A stretch of 64,000 bases of DNA from Carpediemonas membranifera (GCA_019828565.1 JAHDYR010000016.1:1-64000); one strand, 5' to 3'. Numbered from the stretch's first letter, positions 7,742 through 17,841 are shown. Notes: a model not told the origin generated them from the letters alone. Program-made: numbers and translations.

Positions 7742-10616
7742 AGTAGAGGCGGGGCTTGATGGCGGGGATGAGGTCGACCAGATACTCCAGGGCGGGGCGG
7801 GCCGACGTGAACTCCTCAAGGAACTCGCCGTAGGTGACGTACTCGTTCATGTACTCCATGTAGTCCTCCTTGCCGTCCTTCGACACGAGGTACTGCAGGC
7901 GCTCGCGCTGCTTGAGGTCCTGGGCGAAGGGGATCATGGCGCGCATGAAGGGCTTGGTGACACGGCCGGCAATGTCGAGGTGCTGGGTGAAGATCTCGCG
8001 GATCGTCAGGGAGCGGTCGAGGCCGGCGGGGGCCATGTTGTTGCCAGTGCCGCGGACGGTGACGCACATGTCGCCGTTGAGCTTGTTGATGTGGAGCCAA
8101 TTGTCGACGGTGTTGTCGAGGTTGCGGGGGACGATGGCCATGTGGTAGCCGGTCGAGTAGCTCAGGCTGGTGTTGTCGAGTGAGAACTCGAAGTGGTGCG
8201 AGGCGCGGTCCATCTTGGGGTCCGTGAGCAGCTTGTTGGCGTTGACGGTGGTCCACTGACAGTCGGGCGGCGGGGGAGGGGGGTTCTGCATGGAGGCGGT
8301 GACGAGCACGGCGTACTTGGGCTCGGGGATGGTGGGCACAGCGCCGGCGTCCTGGGCGCCGAGGCCCTCCCAGAGAGCCTCAGTCCAGTTGCCGTAGCCG
8401 TCCTCGTACTTCTCGGGGTGGGACTCGTCACCCTTGCCGAAGGGGCAGAGGGCGACACCGCCGAGCTCGGCCATGCGGTCGTGAACCTCCTCGGCGGCCT
8501 TGCAGAAGAGGGGGTACGCCTTGGAGCCGAGGCCCATGACGGCGAACTGGGTGCCGGTGAAGGTGTCGTCGGCGAGGCTCGAGTCGGAGAGCCACTCCCA
8601 GAAGGCGGCGGCGGAGTCGGGGTGCTCGCCGTTGCCGAAGGTCGAGGTGATGTAGACCACGAGCTCGGACTTGGCGATCTCGTTGGGCTTGATCTTGTCG
8701 ACAGCGACGACGCGGGGGGCGAACTCGATGTCCTTGGTCTTGGCCTCGTTGGCCAGGCGGTAGGCGACCTCCTTGGAGGTGCCGGTCTGGGTGGCGAACA
8801 CGATGAGCATCGGCACGGCGTCGGCAGAGCAGACGTCGCCGGCGTCGGGGGCCTCGACGATCTCGCCGTCGGGACCGCGCACGAGCTTGGAGCGGTCGGA
8901 GTAGGTGGTGTGGAGCAGCTCGTGGGCCTTGTGGGAGTTGGGCTCGCCGAAGAACTCCTTGTAGATCGCCATGATCTCTGGGTTCTCGTGGGACTTGCGC
9001 TGCGTGGCACGCTCGTCATCGGAGTAGATGGCAGACTGGCGCTTCTCGATGATCTTGGGGTCGAGGGATTTGGGCTGGCCGCCGCCGCCGATGCACCCGC
9101 CCTGGCACGCCATGACCTCGACAAAGTCGTAGCTGCGCTTGCCAGCCTGGATGTCGCACATCATGACGTTGGCGTTGGCAATGCCAGACGCGATGGCGAT
9201 GCGGAGGGTCTTGGTGGGGCCGTCCTTGAGGGGGATCTCGACCGAGGCCTCCTTGATGCCGGCGAGGCCTCTGACGGGGGTGTAAGAGAGGGTGCTGATG
9301 CCCTTGCCAGCGAGGACCTCGTAGGCGGTGCGGAGGGCAGCCTCCATCACGCCGCCGGTGGTGCCGAACAGTCTGCCCGCGCCCGTGGAGGCACCAATAG
9401 GGGAGTCGAACTCTTGGTTGGGCAGAGCGGGGAAGTCGATGTGGTGCTTGCGGATGAGCTTGCCGAGCTCGCGGGTGGTGAGGACGGCATCGACGACCTT
9501 CATGCCACCGGTGACCATCTGCATGCGGTCGATCTCGCCCTTCTTGGCGGTGCAAGGCATGACGGCGAAGTGGAAGATGTCGGCCGGGTTAATGCCCATC
9601 TTCTTGGCGAAGTAGGTCTTGACGACGGAGCCCATCATCATCATAGGGCTTCGGGCGGTCGAGAGGTTGTCGAGATACTCGGGGAAGCGGATCTCGATGT
9701 TGTTGATCCAGGCAGGGCAGCAGGACGTGAACATGGGGCCCATCTTCTCGGCCTGCTCGGGGGTGGCGGCCCACTTCTTCTGCATGCGACCGATGAGCTC
9801 GGTGCCCTCCTCCATGATGGTCAGGTCGGCCGCGAAGTCGGTATCAACGACGTAGTTGCAGCCGAGAGCCTTGAGGGCGGCGACCATCTTGCCGGTGGAA
9901 ACCTCACCAGCGGCGACGCCGCACTCCTCGCCGATGGCGACGCGGACGGCGGGGGCGGTCTGGGCAACGATAGTCTTGCCCTCAGCGATGGCGGCGTAGA
10001 GGCGCTCGATGTGAGAGACCTCGGAGATGGCTCCAACAGGGCAGAAGCTGGAGCACTGGCCGCAACCGATGCAGCGGGTCTCGTCGAGGCGGAGGCCGCC
10101 GTGGGGGCGGACGCCCGAGCCGGTCGACTCGAGAATGCCCATCTCCTGCATCTTGGAGCAGGCAGCCTCGCAGCGGCCGCAGTCAACGCACATAGAGGGA
10201 TCGATGGTGATCATGCCGTTTGTGTCGACGTCGCAGGCAGTGACAGCGTCGAAAGTGTTCTCGAACTCGCTACGATCGAGTCTTCTAACGGGAGGAGCGG
10301 GCATAGTCTTGGCCTTGAGCTCGCGGAAGACAGCAGCGGCCTTGGCCTTCACTCTTGGAGTGTCGGTGCGGAGCGACATGCCGTCAGCGACCTTCGTGGA
10401 GCAAGCCATCGCCAGGTTGCCGTCCTCCATGTCTACGACGCATGCTTTGCAGCGTCCGATGGGCTTCAAGCGAGGATGGGCGCAGAGCGTCGGGATGAAG
10501 ATGTTGTTTGCTCTTGCAGCTTCAAGAATGGAGTATGCCTTCGGAACGGCGAAAGATCTGCCGTTAATAGTTACCTGAACTTCATCGTTGTTCATTCTTG
10601 CTTCAGGAGCGTTCAT
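7104..10616 (-). CDS. [FeFe]-hydrogenase fused to flavodoxin and P450-reductase-type FAD/NADPH module
   Basis: A 1170-residue enzyme expected to make H2 directly from NAD(P)H electrons. It opens with a [2Fe-2S] domain (C45, C56, C59, C72). Two [4Fe-4S] ferredoxin motifs follow at about 140-200 (CVDCGRCEAAC, CIGCGQCSSFCP). All three H-cluster motifs are intact: TSCCPAW, MPCTAKKGE and MACQGGCIGGGGQP. After a linker comes a flavodoxin (FATQTGTSKE, STFGNGEHPDSAA) near 605-750. An FAD domain follows with RLYSIASS, then an NADPH domain with GTGIAPFQGF and a YYCG segment near the end. Hydrogenase plus diflavin-reductase fusions are, as I recall, known in some metamonads. No clear organelle-targeting sequence is seen, so a cytosolic site is likely. 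The start ATG lies seven codons before a second ATG. Confidence 0.96.
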   Translation of the reverse strand: MNAPEARMNNDEVQVTINGRSFAVPKAYSILEAARANNIFIPTLCAHPRLKPIGRCKACVVDMEDGNLAMACSTKVADGMSLRTDTPRVKAKAAAVFRELKAKTMPAPPVRRLDRSEFENTFDAVTACDVDTNGMITIDPSMCVDCGRCEAACSKMQEMGILESTGSGVRPHGGLRLDETRCIGCGQCSSFCPVGAISEVSHIERLYAAIAEGKTIVAQTAPAVRVAIGEECGVAAGEVSTGKMVAALKALGCNYVVDTDFAADLTIMEEGTELIGRMQKKWAATPEQAEKMGPMFTSCCPAWINNIEIRFPEYLDNLSTARSPMMMMGSVVKTYFAKKMGINPADIFHFAVMPCTAKKGEIDRMQMVTGGMKVVDAVLTTRELGKLIRKHHIDFPALPNQEFDSPIGASTGAGRLFGTTGGVMEAALRTAYEVLAGKGISTLSYTPVRGLAGIKEASVEIPLKDGPTKTLRIAIASGIANANVMMCDIQAGKRSYDFVEVMACQGGCIGGGGQPKSLDPKIIEKRQSAIYSDDERATQRKSHENPEIMAIYKEFFGEPNSHKAHELLHTTYSDRSKLVRGPDGEIVEAPDAGDVCSADAVPMLIVFATQTGTSKEVAYRLANEAKTKDIEFAPRVVAVDKIKPNEIAKSELVVYITSTFGNGEHPDSAAAFWEWLSDSSLADDTFTGTQFAVMGLGSKAYPLFCKAAEEVHDRMAELGGVALCPFGKGDESHPEKYEDGYGNWTEALWEGLGAQDAGAVPTIPEPKYAVLVTASMQNPPPPPPDCQWTTVNANKLLTDPKMDRASHHFEFSLDNTSLSYSTGYHMAIVPRNLDNTVDNWLHINKLNGDMCVTVRGTGNNMAPAGLDRSLTIREIFTQHLDIAGRVTKPFMRAMIPFAQDLKQRERLQYLVSKDGKEDYMEYMNEYVTYGEFLEEFTSARPALEYLVDLIPAIKPRLYSIASSDKMVPHAIQLTVGIVDWVTPKGKKCGGLTTTWLKDINVGDRCAAYVKSSPLVPPENPDTPYMMVALGTGIAPFQGFIQYRKMLHDEGIPQNKATLYYGCRRRDEDYLLTPTELQWRDDGIYEEITAFSRESAKKVYVHHRIQQYAKEVFEMLYKNGGNVYYCGTIVGAKSLKESIIGTFVENGVDREEAEALFEQREKEQRYVLEAY

Positions 10617-11663
10617 TAGGCAATGTTGAGTTATCAGGCAAAGCAGCGGATACGAATCTGCCCCGAATCAGGTCAAATCTCATGGATCCCCATTGATGGG
10701 CGATCCCATGAAATGGAAAAATTGGGCCCGATGGGGTCGGCTCAGCATATAGGATCTGGAGACCCGCTATGTCGATTTTGGAGATTGATAGAAGCTCCAA
10801 AAATATGATGAGAGATACCCAGCCCGGGGCACATGGCCAATGGGGCCTGGTCCTGGGTTATTCCCGCTATATTGGGGGGTCTAGAAAAATCCACGTCGTC
10901 AGGAGGATCGGATTCGAATCCAAAGCAAATCGTCAGGCAAAGCAATGAGATTAGCAATGTTCTGTGCTTTGTAGAACTTGCGGCGTGAAAAATCGGATCT
11001 TTCGGCCAAAAGGGCCCATGATTGAGCCATTGGGAGCCAAGGGAACGTCTGCCATCGTCGTCGTTTGGTGATCATAATTGCAAGGTGCTATACGCTTGCC
11101 AGGCACTATCAAAACGTCCCAGTGCAAGCCCGTGACATCGATCAGAAGGCTTGTGCGATCATGACAATCAGATCCGGATCTGATTGGTCTGGTCATGAAA
11201 CAGCAGAGGCCGAGCAAATGGTGAACAGTGGAAAGATGGAGCATCATCGTGCCATGGCCAGTCAATGTAGCCTTGGTTATCGTGCACAGGTATCCTCGGA
11301 GGTCACGTCTGCCCTGGCTGGCATGGTGACGGAGACGGAGCCCACTGATGACTATCCTCGTTTACTGCGCCATAGAAATTGCACAGATTGGTGCGTGTCG
11401 TGCCGCCAGATACTGAGTCTGCAGCTGGACCCAAGTGTTGATGGGATCAGCTGCCAATGGTGCGTCGTGGATGACTATGATATCCCGGGCAGAACGGCAT
11501 AAGATGAAAATGACAGCAAACATCTTTTAAGACACATTGCTGTCATCTTCAGGATACAAACTCAGAAATGCGTTCTCAGAGAGTGGTAAACCTGCGAAAT
11601 CCGCTGTGGGGCAGCATGCAGGCAGATTGCCATAAGTATTTACTACACTGGGGCGGGTCCTCA
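10617..11663. other. About 1 kb gene-free spacer with palindromic stretches
   Basis: This lies between the hydrogenase start and the START-domain gene's 3' end. No open frame shows domain features; frames on both strands are short or begin at non-ATG codons. The stretch is rich in short GATC- and CCC/GGG-based inverted repeats, including a near-palindrome around 10680-10712 and a perfect 22-bp one at 11165-11186. I see no tRNA or rRNA signature. The hydrogenase promoter should lie near 10620-10800, but I recognise no motif there. Confidence 0.5.
11165..11186. repeat. Perfect 22-bp palindrome
   Basis: The core AATCAGATCCGGATCTGATT, at 11166-11185, is its own reverse complement, and one further base pair matches on each side. 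There is no unpaired loop, so a DNA-level role or chance is likelier than an RNA hairpin. Function unknown. Confidence 0.9.
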
Positions 11664-12488
11664 TCAGGGTGTGGGGCTGACCGGGGTCATGCTCCCCAAG
11701 GCGGCGGGTGAGATCGCGGGGAAAGTGGCCATGACAGAGCGGTTGGCAGCATCAGCCTCGGCCTGGCCCTCCTTGGACAGCATGGCGTGTTCCCTGCTGA
11801 AGCGCTGCTCGGCGACCTTTCTGAACTTGTCGAACGAGCTGGCCAGCCGCTGGGCTATCGACCCGACCAGCCACAGTGGCGTCTTGCCCCTGAAGTCGAG
11901 ATACTCCACCTGGGTCGCCTGGCACATGGTGGTCTGCAGGGTGGGTGAGGGGGAGCCGTGGACGTCGAGCGGCGTGATGATCGCCCCGCTGCCGGGCATG
12001 ACGGCAGCCCGGATCATGCGTGGATCCGGGGGGCATGAGGGGTGGTCGACTGAGTGGTACTCAATGACGTACCGACCGGCGGCAGGGCTGTAGTTCGTCG
12101 TCATTCGGACCACGGCGTCGCGCGGCTTCATCAGACTGATTGGCGACTTGAAGACAAGGCGCCAGACGACAGTGTCATCGTCTATCTCCTCTACGATCGT
12201 CGAGTAGTCAAAGGCGGCGTCCCATTGGGAACGGAAGAGGGGATCGAGGAAATACGTCAGCACGAAGGGGGCGGGCACAGCAAAGTTGCACGTCGTCCTC
12301 ACACCGTCGTAGTTCTTTCCCTTGATGCGATCAACGTGGATGACACTGTGCTGAGTCTCTCTCACGCAACTCCATCGCGGTGAGCTGCTCTTCGAGTTGT
12401 GTTCAATGTGCTTGACCAGGTCTCGATGGCTCATGGATGCTGGGAAGCGATGAAACGGTTCCTCAAATGGTTTGTTGCGCTGCTCCAT
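11664..12488 (-). CDS. START-domain (lipid-transfer) protein
   Basis: A 274-residue protein whose residues about 40-230 read as a START domain, a fold that holds a lipid or sterol in a cavity. Supporting segments are LDPLFRSQWDAAF, then DDDTVVWRLVFKSP, then KPRDAVVRMT, matching the family's W-D, S-P and KPRD landmarks. The middle (YVIEYHSVDHPSCPP) and a C-terminal amphipathic helix also fit. The tail (about 240-274) is proline- and serine-rich. No signal peptide or membrane segment is present, so a cytosolic lipid carrier is likely. The ligand cannot be predicted. The start is the ATG at 12488. Confidence 0.8.
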   Translation of the reverse strand: MEQRNKPFEEPFHRFPASMSHRDLVKHIEHNSKSSSPRWSCVRETQHSVIHVDRIKGKNYDGVRTTCNFAVPAPFVLTYFLDPLFRSQWDAAFDYSTIVEEIDDDTVVWRLVFKSPISLMKPRDAVVRMTTNYSPAAGRYVIEYHSVDHPSCPPDPRMIRAAVMPGSGAIITPLDVHGSPSPTLQTTMCQATQVEYLDFRGKTPLWLVGSIAQRLASSFDKFRKVAEQRFSREHAMLSKEGQAEADAANRSVMATFPAISPAALGSMTPVSPTP

Positions 12489-13117
12489 GCGTAGCTTTTT
12501 GTGGCCTCCATCTTCTTCGCAACGAGCAAAATCACTGGCTATTCTGCGAAAAAGGAACTAACCCTGCATGTATTGCATCTGCTGCTGTGGCGTCATTTGT
12601 TGCGGATTCATGGCCGTTCTAGACTGCTAAGCTCTTTTGGCATAAAGTGCACCATTTTTGTGTTTGTTTATTTTCATCAATCAGTGCTTCTCCAGTCCTC
12701 TCGCCAAGCAACTAGCTTCCCACCTATCGTCTACCCCATCTTACTTCCATCCGCTCTCTTCTGCTTGTCGGATTTCGGGGTCTTGATCATGACGTCTTTG
12801 CAATCATCACCATGGCCTTCCATCGCACAGCGGGCTCTTCTATGCCGCTGCCTGAAGATAAAACACTTCAGTTCTTCTAATTCTCGCCATTATCACTGCG
12901 TAGTCTCGTTCATCAAACGTCTTTGATGTGTGTTGTTAACAAGTGATCGGTTCATTCACCGCAAAACGCAGAGCTTCGCATGACCAGCATCTATACGGTC
13001 AAGGTCTCCATATCTGTTGTCTTAGCTATAACGACGAAAAGAAAGAACAGAAGCATTTTAGGGTAAAGATCAATTGATGCGGCCACAACAATATCCTCTC
13101 CGCATAACCGAAGAAAC
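12489..13117. other. AT-richer intergenic DNA
   Basis: About 630 bases between the START gene and the Fanzor relic. They hold only short frames with no domain signature, and base composition is clearly poorer in GC than the genes. No structured RNA was recognised by eye. The right end may contain the 5' end of the Fanzor-type element, whose boundary I cannot define. Confidence 0.5.
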
Positions 13118-14986
13118 GTGATTCCTTTCATCGCGGACTTCTACGCCGGATTGGAGAACAGGCTCTGCTCGTTCACGAAGGCCAAGTACTTTCACACTTG
13201 CCTTCTGTCATACATCGCCGCGTGCTGCCACCACGCCAATCTCTCCTTGCCCGTGCATGACCAGGCTCTGCACCAGGCCATCGTTATCGTCGCCTACCGA
13301 CGAAGTGGAGAGTACCGAAACCTCGCCGCCGACTCACTCGTCGACCGCTTCCTGGGCGCGAAAAATACGCCGCAGTTCGGCAGGTTGTCACCTCAATAGC
13401 CGAGATGCCACTGTGGCATGACGAGTTCATCATTCGCCTCTGCACCGCCCTCAGGGCAGCTCGTCAACAGTGCCCTCGCGAGTTCGACGTGTGGCTGGGC
13501 GAATATGCCACGAGCACCAAGCTGTGGCTCGTCAATGCCCTTGAAGGTTACTGCTGGCGCCTGGCGAAGATCATCACTCGGGTCGACACTGCCCTGACTC
13601 AGCGTGATCCAGACGTGCCCCGGGACGACATCACCCGGTTGCGCACCGAACAACGCGCTGTCAAGGCGATCGTTGATGAGCACCTTGCACCTTGCAAAGA
13701 TCTCAACTCCGGGACGAGTCGACGAGGGCGTTCTACTCACGCTGCCCTGCGTCTGGCGGATCTCCGCGGCTCTGGGAGAGCTCACGGATATGGTTGCGGC
13801 ATTCAACACCGCCCATCCACCTCTTCCGGGTGACAAGCCGCTGGCTGGCCCCAAGCTTGTTCCGCTTGTCCCGATGGCTCCGGTCCGCCCCAGGTTCATG
13901 CACGTTCCCTGTTCTCTCAACGTGCTGAACCCGGCTTGGCTTGCCCAACTTGGGGTCGACCCGGAGCATCACGCCACTGAGCGCATGACGCGAGAGCAGC
14001 TGGAGGCTCTTCCTCCGAACATCCGTCGGGTGCTGTCTGTCAAGACAGATGGGGTCGCCGTGGACCTCACGGTCCAAGTTGGTGCTCTGCCATACGTCAG
14101 CAGACGTGCCAGTGGCAACCCGACGATGAAGCGAAAGGCTCGGGAGCGTCTGGGTGTGGATGACGCAGATGCTCGCCCCGCGCCAGACCCCGATGCCCAC
14201 CTCATGGGTTTCGACCCGGGTGCTCGGGCTCTGGGTGGATTCTTCATCCGCCACCCAGATGGCACTACCAGCTCCGGTGTGGTCCCGAAGTGTGGGTACA
14301 CCAAGACCCCCAGCTTCGCGTTCGATATGACTCCTGCGTCATTCAAAAGTACAAATCTAAATAGTCTACAAAACTCGATTAGGTTTGTGCTCCTCCACGA
14401 GCAGGAAATATTCGACGCTGGGATGGTCAAGAGCTTCCGCAGAGTGCGCCTGACGAACCACATCTTGCGTCAAAAGCACTTCCACAGAGCTGGGGAGCAG
14501 CTCGCACCCTAGGATGGACTCCTCGGCGACTCCCTCGCGGTATTGCCCCTCCCCGGGCAGCCCCCACCAGGCTGCGCTAGATTCAAGACGCCCCGTCGGG
14601 TGCATCCATGCGCGCCGTATGGTCGCTTTGCAAAATCACTACCACACATCATGAGAGCTTTCAACATCACTGCTGAAGTGCGGATGACTAACGAGTTCCG
14701 AACCTCACTCGTCTGCCCCCTCTGCCGCGCGAGGTTCCGTAGAACTCGCTACACGAGGCGCACGATGCAATGCCACAACCCGAATTGTCAAGGTGCTCCA
14801 TGGTACAGACAGCAACGCCTCAATTCCGATCCTACCACCACTTGGCTCAATCTCTCCCACAGAGACAAGACTGCTGCACAGAACATCTTGGATTGCGGCC
14901 TCATGACGGATGCACAGTATCAAGCCAGTGCTTTCAGAAATCCAAGACCTCCAGCCCGTCTTCCCAACTATAACCATCAACTATAA
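13118..14986 (+). pseudogene. Degenerate Fanzor-type (TnpB-like OMEGA) RNA-guided nuclease gene, copy 1
   Basis: The pieces read as one protein of about 600 residues interrupted by several frame changes (near 13370, 13720 and 14500) and an in-frame TAG at 14510-14512. Landmarks in order are: a pre-RuvC strand VKTDGVAVDLTV, the RuvC-I aspartate in LMGFDPGARALG, an acidic residue in MTNEFRTS, a zinc finger CPLC followed by CHNPNCQG, and RuvC-III in SHRDKTAAQNIL. This is the layout of TnpB and its eukaryotic Fanzor relatives, where the glutamate before the zinc finger (N-E-x-R-T) is the relocated catalytic acid. It is clearly related to the copy at 26411-27782 (shared VPMAPVRP, HPDGTTSSGV, CGYTKTPSF, FRRVR, NHILRQKHF). 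Frame breaks argue for an inactive copy. No ATG is evident at the 5' end. Confidence 0.85.
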
Positions 14987-15366
14987 CCAATTACGGCTAA
15001 CCAGCCGCTAGTCTTCGCCTCCGGGCAAGCTAATTGAAGTGGAGAGACGCAGTGCTTGCACTGTGCACTATGATACTTCAGAACTGTGAATTACGTAACT
15101 CCATTTATCGTATACATTCCCCTCCCCCGGCACAGCCGCGGCAGTAAACGTACCAACCTCTTGTTGCCTCAGCTCTCCCTCAGCGGGCCATTCACTCCGA
15201 GCAAATCACAGAACTAACCCAAGTCGTATTTAATCTAGTACGACATATGTATAAACCTTCATCCAACGTGGTCTGTGCCCGTAGGCCTATCCCAGCGTTG
15301 ACTTCGGGTGGTGGTGGGGTCCAACGGTCTCATGGGCTCAAGTCTCTTGGTACGGCCCAAGTCAGT
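14987..15366. other. Spacer downstream of Fanzor copy 1
   Basis: About 380 bases with no gene. In active OMEGA elements the guide RNA can extend from the nuclease 3' end, so the first 200-300 bases are the place to look for one; by eye I see no clear conserved structure. The rest precedes the 3' end of the convergent P5C dehydrogenase gene. Confidence 0.4.
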
Positions 15367-17029
15367 TTACTTCTTAGCGGGGTCGACGGCCCGGGCGGGG
15401 ACGGACCATCCCTTGGGGATGTTGAAGTCGGAGATGATCTCGCGGTGGCAGGACCAGACGAGACGGATGGCCTCGACGGTGCCGATGCCAGCGCCACGTG
15501 GGTCGCCGGCAGGGCCGAACCAGTGGTTCTGGGGCGCACCGGTCGTCCGGGCTCTGGCGCCGGCATATGTGGTGCCGTTGACGGTGTGGCCGAGGACGTA
15601 CTGGACGAAGTTGATGTCGTTGGACACGACGGCCGCAGTGAGGTGGGCGTTCATTCGCTCGGTCATCTCGATGACCTTGTCGATCTCGCCCTCCTTGTAC
15701 CGGATCAGCACGCAGAACGGCCCGAATATCTCAGTCGTCACGACCGGGAAATTCTCCGGCTTCAGCGCCTGCTCGAGAGGGACCTCGACGAGGGTGGGCT
15801 GGTAGAGGCCGTACTTGGCAGGGACCGCCGTGCCATCGACAGCCTTGCCGCCGAAGACGACCTTGCCGCCCATGGCGACGAGCTTGTCCTGGTGTGCCTT
15901 GATGTCGGCGCTGGTGTGGGAGAGGACGGGGGGGATCGACAGCTCCTCGAACGAACGGGTGCCGGCGTAGTGCTCAAAGCGGGCGAGGAAGTCCGTCTTG
16001 TCGTAGGCCTCGTGCATGAAGAGGATCGACTGGGCAGAGCACTTCTGCCCGCCAAAGGCATACGCGTCGTTGTCGGCGCACCACGCCTTGTACTCGACGT
16101 CGTCCGCGTCAGGACCGAGGATCTTCCAGTCGAAGCCGGCGTCCTCGATCTTGATCTTGCCGTTGGTGATGCGGGAGAGCTCCTCGGCGACACCGGACGA
16201 GCCCGTGAACTGCAGCATGCGGGGCTGGGCCTTCTCGACGATGGCCCCCATGGTGCAACCCGAGCAGTGAATCATCTCGATGGCGTTCTTGGGGGCGCCG
16301 CAGTAGTGCATGAGCTTGATCCACTCCTGCATGATGAGTGACGTCATCGAAGCGCACTTGAGCAGCACCTTGTTGCCCATGTACAGGGCGCCCATGATCT
16401 GGAGCACGGGGATCTCCAGGGGGAAGTTGAATGGCGCGATGACCATGACGGGGCCGTAGGGCCAGCGGGTGCCCGTCGACACCTGGCCCATGTAGTCGCC
16501 CGAGACATTGAACGAGCGGGCAAGGAAACGGACCTGGTCGGCGCAGAAGTTGCGGATGAATGCACGGGTAACCATGACCTCCTTCATGGCCTGGTCGTAG
16601 TCCTTGGGCGCCACACGCTGGATGCAACGGGCGAAGAAGCGGAACACCTCGGGCTTGTCAAGCTCGACGGCGAGCTTGGAGGTGATCTCACCCCACATGT
16701 TATACTTCTCGGGGTTCTTGTACATGTTGTGGAGGCCGGACTTGGGGCAGGAATTGAGGTTGGTGATGAATTCCTCAGCCTCCTCCATGGTGGTGTTGGG
16801 CATCTTGAGGAACGCTTCGCCATTGCTGTGTGAGAAATGGAGCGCTCAGCACATCTTGACAGCATCAAGCGGTTACGGATCTTGATGATACGGTGAGATT
16901 CGATACAAACGTAGGATCAACGACGTCAATGCACTTCTCGCTACGCTTCCACTCACCGGATACGAAATTGGTCATGTGGTAGGGCTTGGCGCCGCATACG
17001 GTATCAGGATCGAAGTCAGTGAACTGCAT
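15367..17029 (-). CDS. Delta-1-pyrroline-5-carboxylate dehydrogenase (plant-type, ALDH12 family)
   Basis: Oxidises pyrroline-5-carboxylate/glutamate semialdehyde to glutamate with NAD+, the last step of proline and arginine breakdown. Two exons join to about 525 residues: exon 1 at 16911-17029 (MQFTDFDPDTVCGAK onward) and exon 2 at 15367-16825. The 85-nt intron begins GTTTGT and ends CTCACACAG; joining gives DPTNGEAF. Exon 2 carries APFNFPLEIPVLQIMGALYM, FTGSSGVAEEL, a catalytic cysteine in GGQKCSAQS, EIFGPF, and ARTTGAPQNHWFGPAGDP. These strings are nearly those of plant ALDH12 rather than animal ALDH4. In plants it is mitochondrial; here no clear presequence is seen in the annotated start, though upstream minus-strand frames could hide one. 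Confidence 0.93.
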
Positions 17030-17298
17030 GGCGATGTTTGTTCGAATGTTGTTGTTCTGTCAGCTTGTTGACGGATGACGACCGCACGAAATTGACTAAG
17101 CTGGCTGCCAAGAGGCAAAGGGACGGCGATGAAAACGGGCGAGGCCTGATACAGCGCTGGGCCTTGCTGCGGCCATGCCAGACTCCGAAGCCCAGAGGCG
17201 GCCCCTCCAGACTGCAAGAGCGTCCAACGCGCGTTTAACATCACATAAAAAGCCGCTCAACAGGGACGCAGAGGTTACTAGAAGTTGATCCGATTGGC

Positions 17299-17841
17299 TC
17301 ACACCTGGCGCTCCTTGTACGTCTGGAGGTTCGTGATGATCTTGCCAGGCTTCGTGCCGATGATGAGCTGCGACATGGCCCTGCGAGCCACTGCGTTGTT
17401 CGCGGGGGTCCCGAGGATGTGGATCTTCTTGCCTGCGACGACGATACGGGTGCGGGTGCAGTCCATGATCTGGTTCTTGATGTCGCCGTTCACACCGCAG
17501 ATACGGCCAATGGCGCGAGACTGGTTGGCGCCCTTAAGCACAGCCTTGGCGTCGTTAACGTTGAACGACTCGACGATGATGTTATCCAGGCGGAGGAAAG
17601 CAACGCAATCGACAAGGCGGAAGCCCTGCATGTAGGCATCGATGTAGTTGCGTGACTTTTGCATAGCATTAGTCTCCTCTGTCTCCTCGTTTGTTCTGAA
17701 ATGAATCTTGTGCTCCTTGGTGTTGTACATGCAATCCAAAGAGAGCCGATTCACAAGATACGAGCAGATTTCGTCCCAATCACGCTTAAGAGCAGTTCTC
17801 CTGGAAAGAGGGACGATCACGGAGTCCTCAGAGACCATCAT
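17299..17841 (-). CDS. Pno1/Dim2-like KH-domain ribosome-assembly factor
   Basis: Partner of the Nob1 endonuclease in final 18S rRNA maturation in the nucleolus and cytoplasm. From the ATG at 17841 the protein is 180 residues: a degenerate first KH region, then the conserved block RLDNIIVESFNVND, then a second KH with SRAIGRICGVNGDIKNQI, TRTRIVVAGKKIHILG and MSQLIIGTKPGK. These correspond closely to the Pno1 segments RLDDLFLESFEI, SRAIGRIAGKGG and TRTRIVLADVKVHILG. The open frame extends to 17973 without a domain, so the later ATG is preferred; a short upstream exon is possible. Known Pno1 proteins are about 220-270 residues with a variable N-terminus. Confidence 0.9.
   Translation of the reverse strand: MMVSEDSVIVPLSRRTALKRDWDEICSYLVNRLSLDCMYNTKEHKIHFRTNEETEETNAMQKSRNYIDAYMQGFRLVDCVAFLRLDNIIVESFNVNDAKAVLKGANQSRAIGRICGVNGDIKNQIMDCTRTRIVVAGKKIHILGTPANNAVARRAMSQLIIGTKPGKIITNLQTYKERQV

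Noticed and set aside
8193-10619. 808-residue plus-strand open frame opposite the hydrogenase
   Set aside because: Composition is that of an antisense shadow and the minus strand carries all conserved motifs.
10905-10925. tRNA T-arm-like GGATTCGAATCC
   Set aside because: It is a self-complementary 12-mer with too short a loop and no upstream tRNA arms.
11065-11502. Possible small cysteine-containing gene on the plus strand
   Set aside because: It begins at a non-ATG codon, has no domain and no neighbouring splice signals.
16972-17244. Minus-strand frame before P5C dehydrogenase that looks like a mitochondrial presequence
   Set aside because: It is in a different frame from exon 1 and no splice pair with the usual signals links it cleanly; the ATG at 17029 gives a complete family N-terminus.
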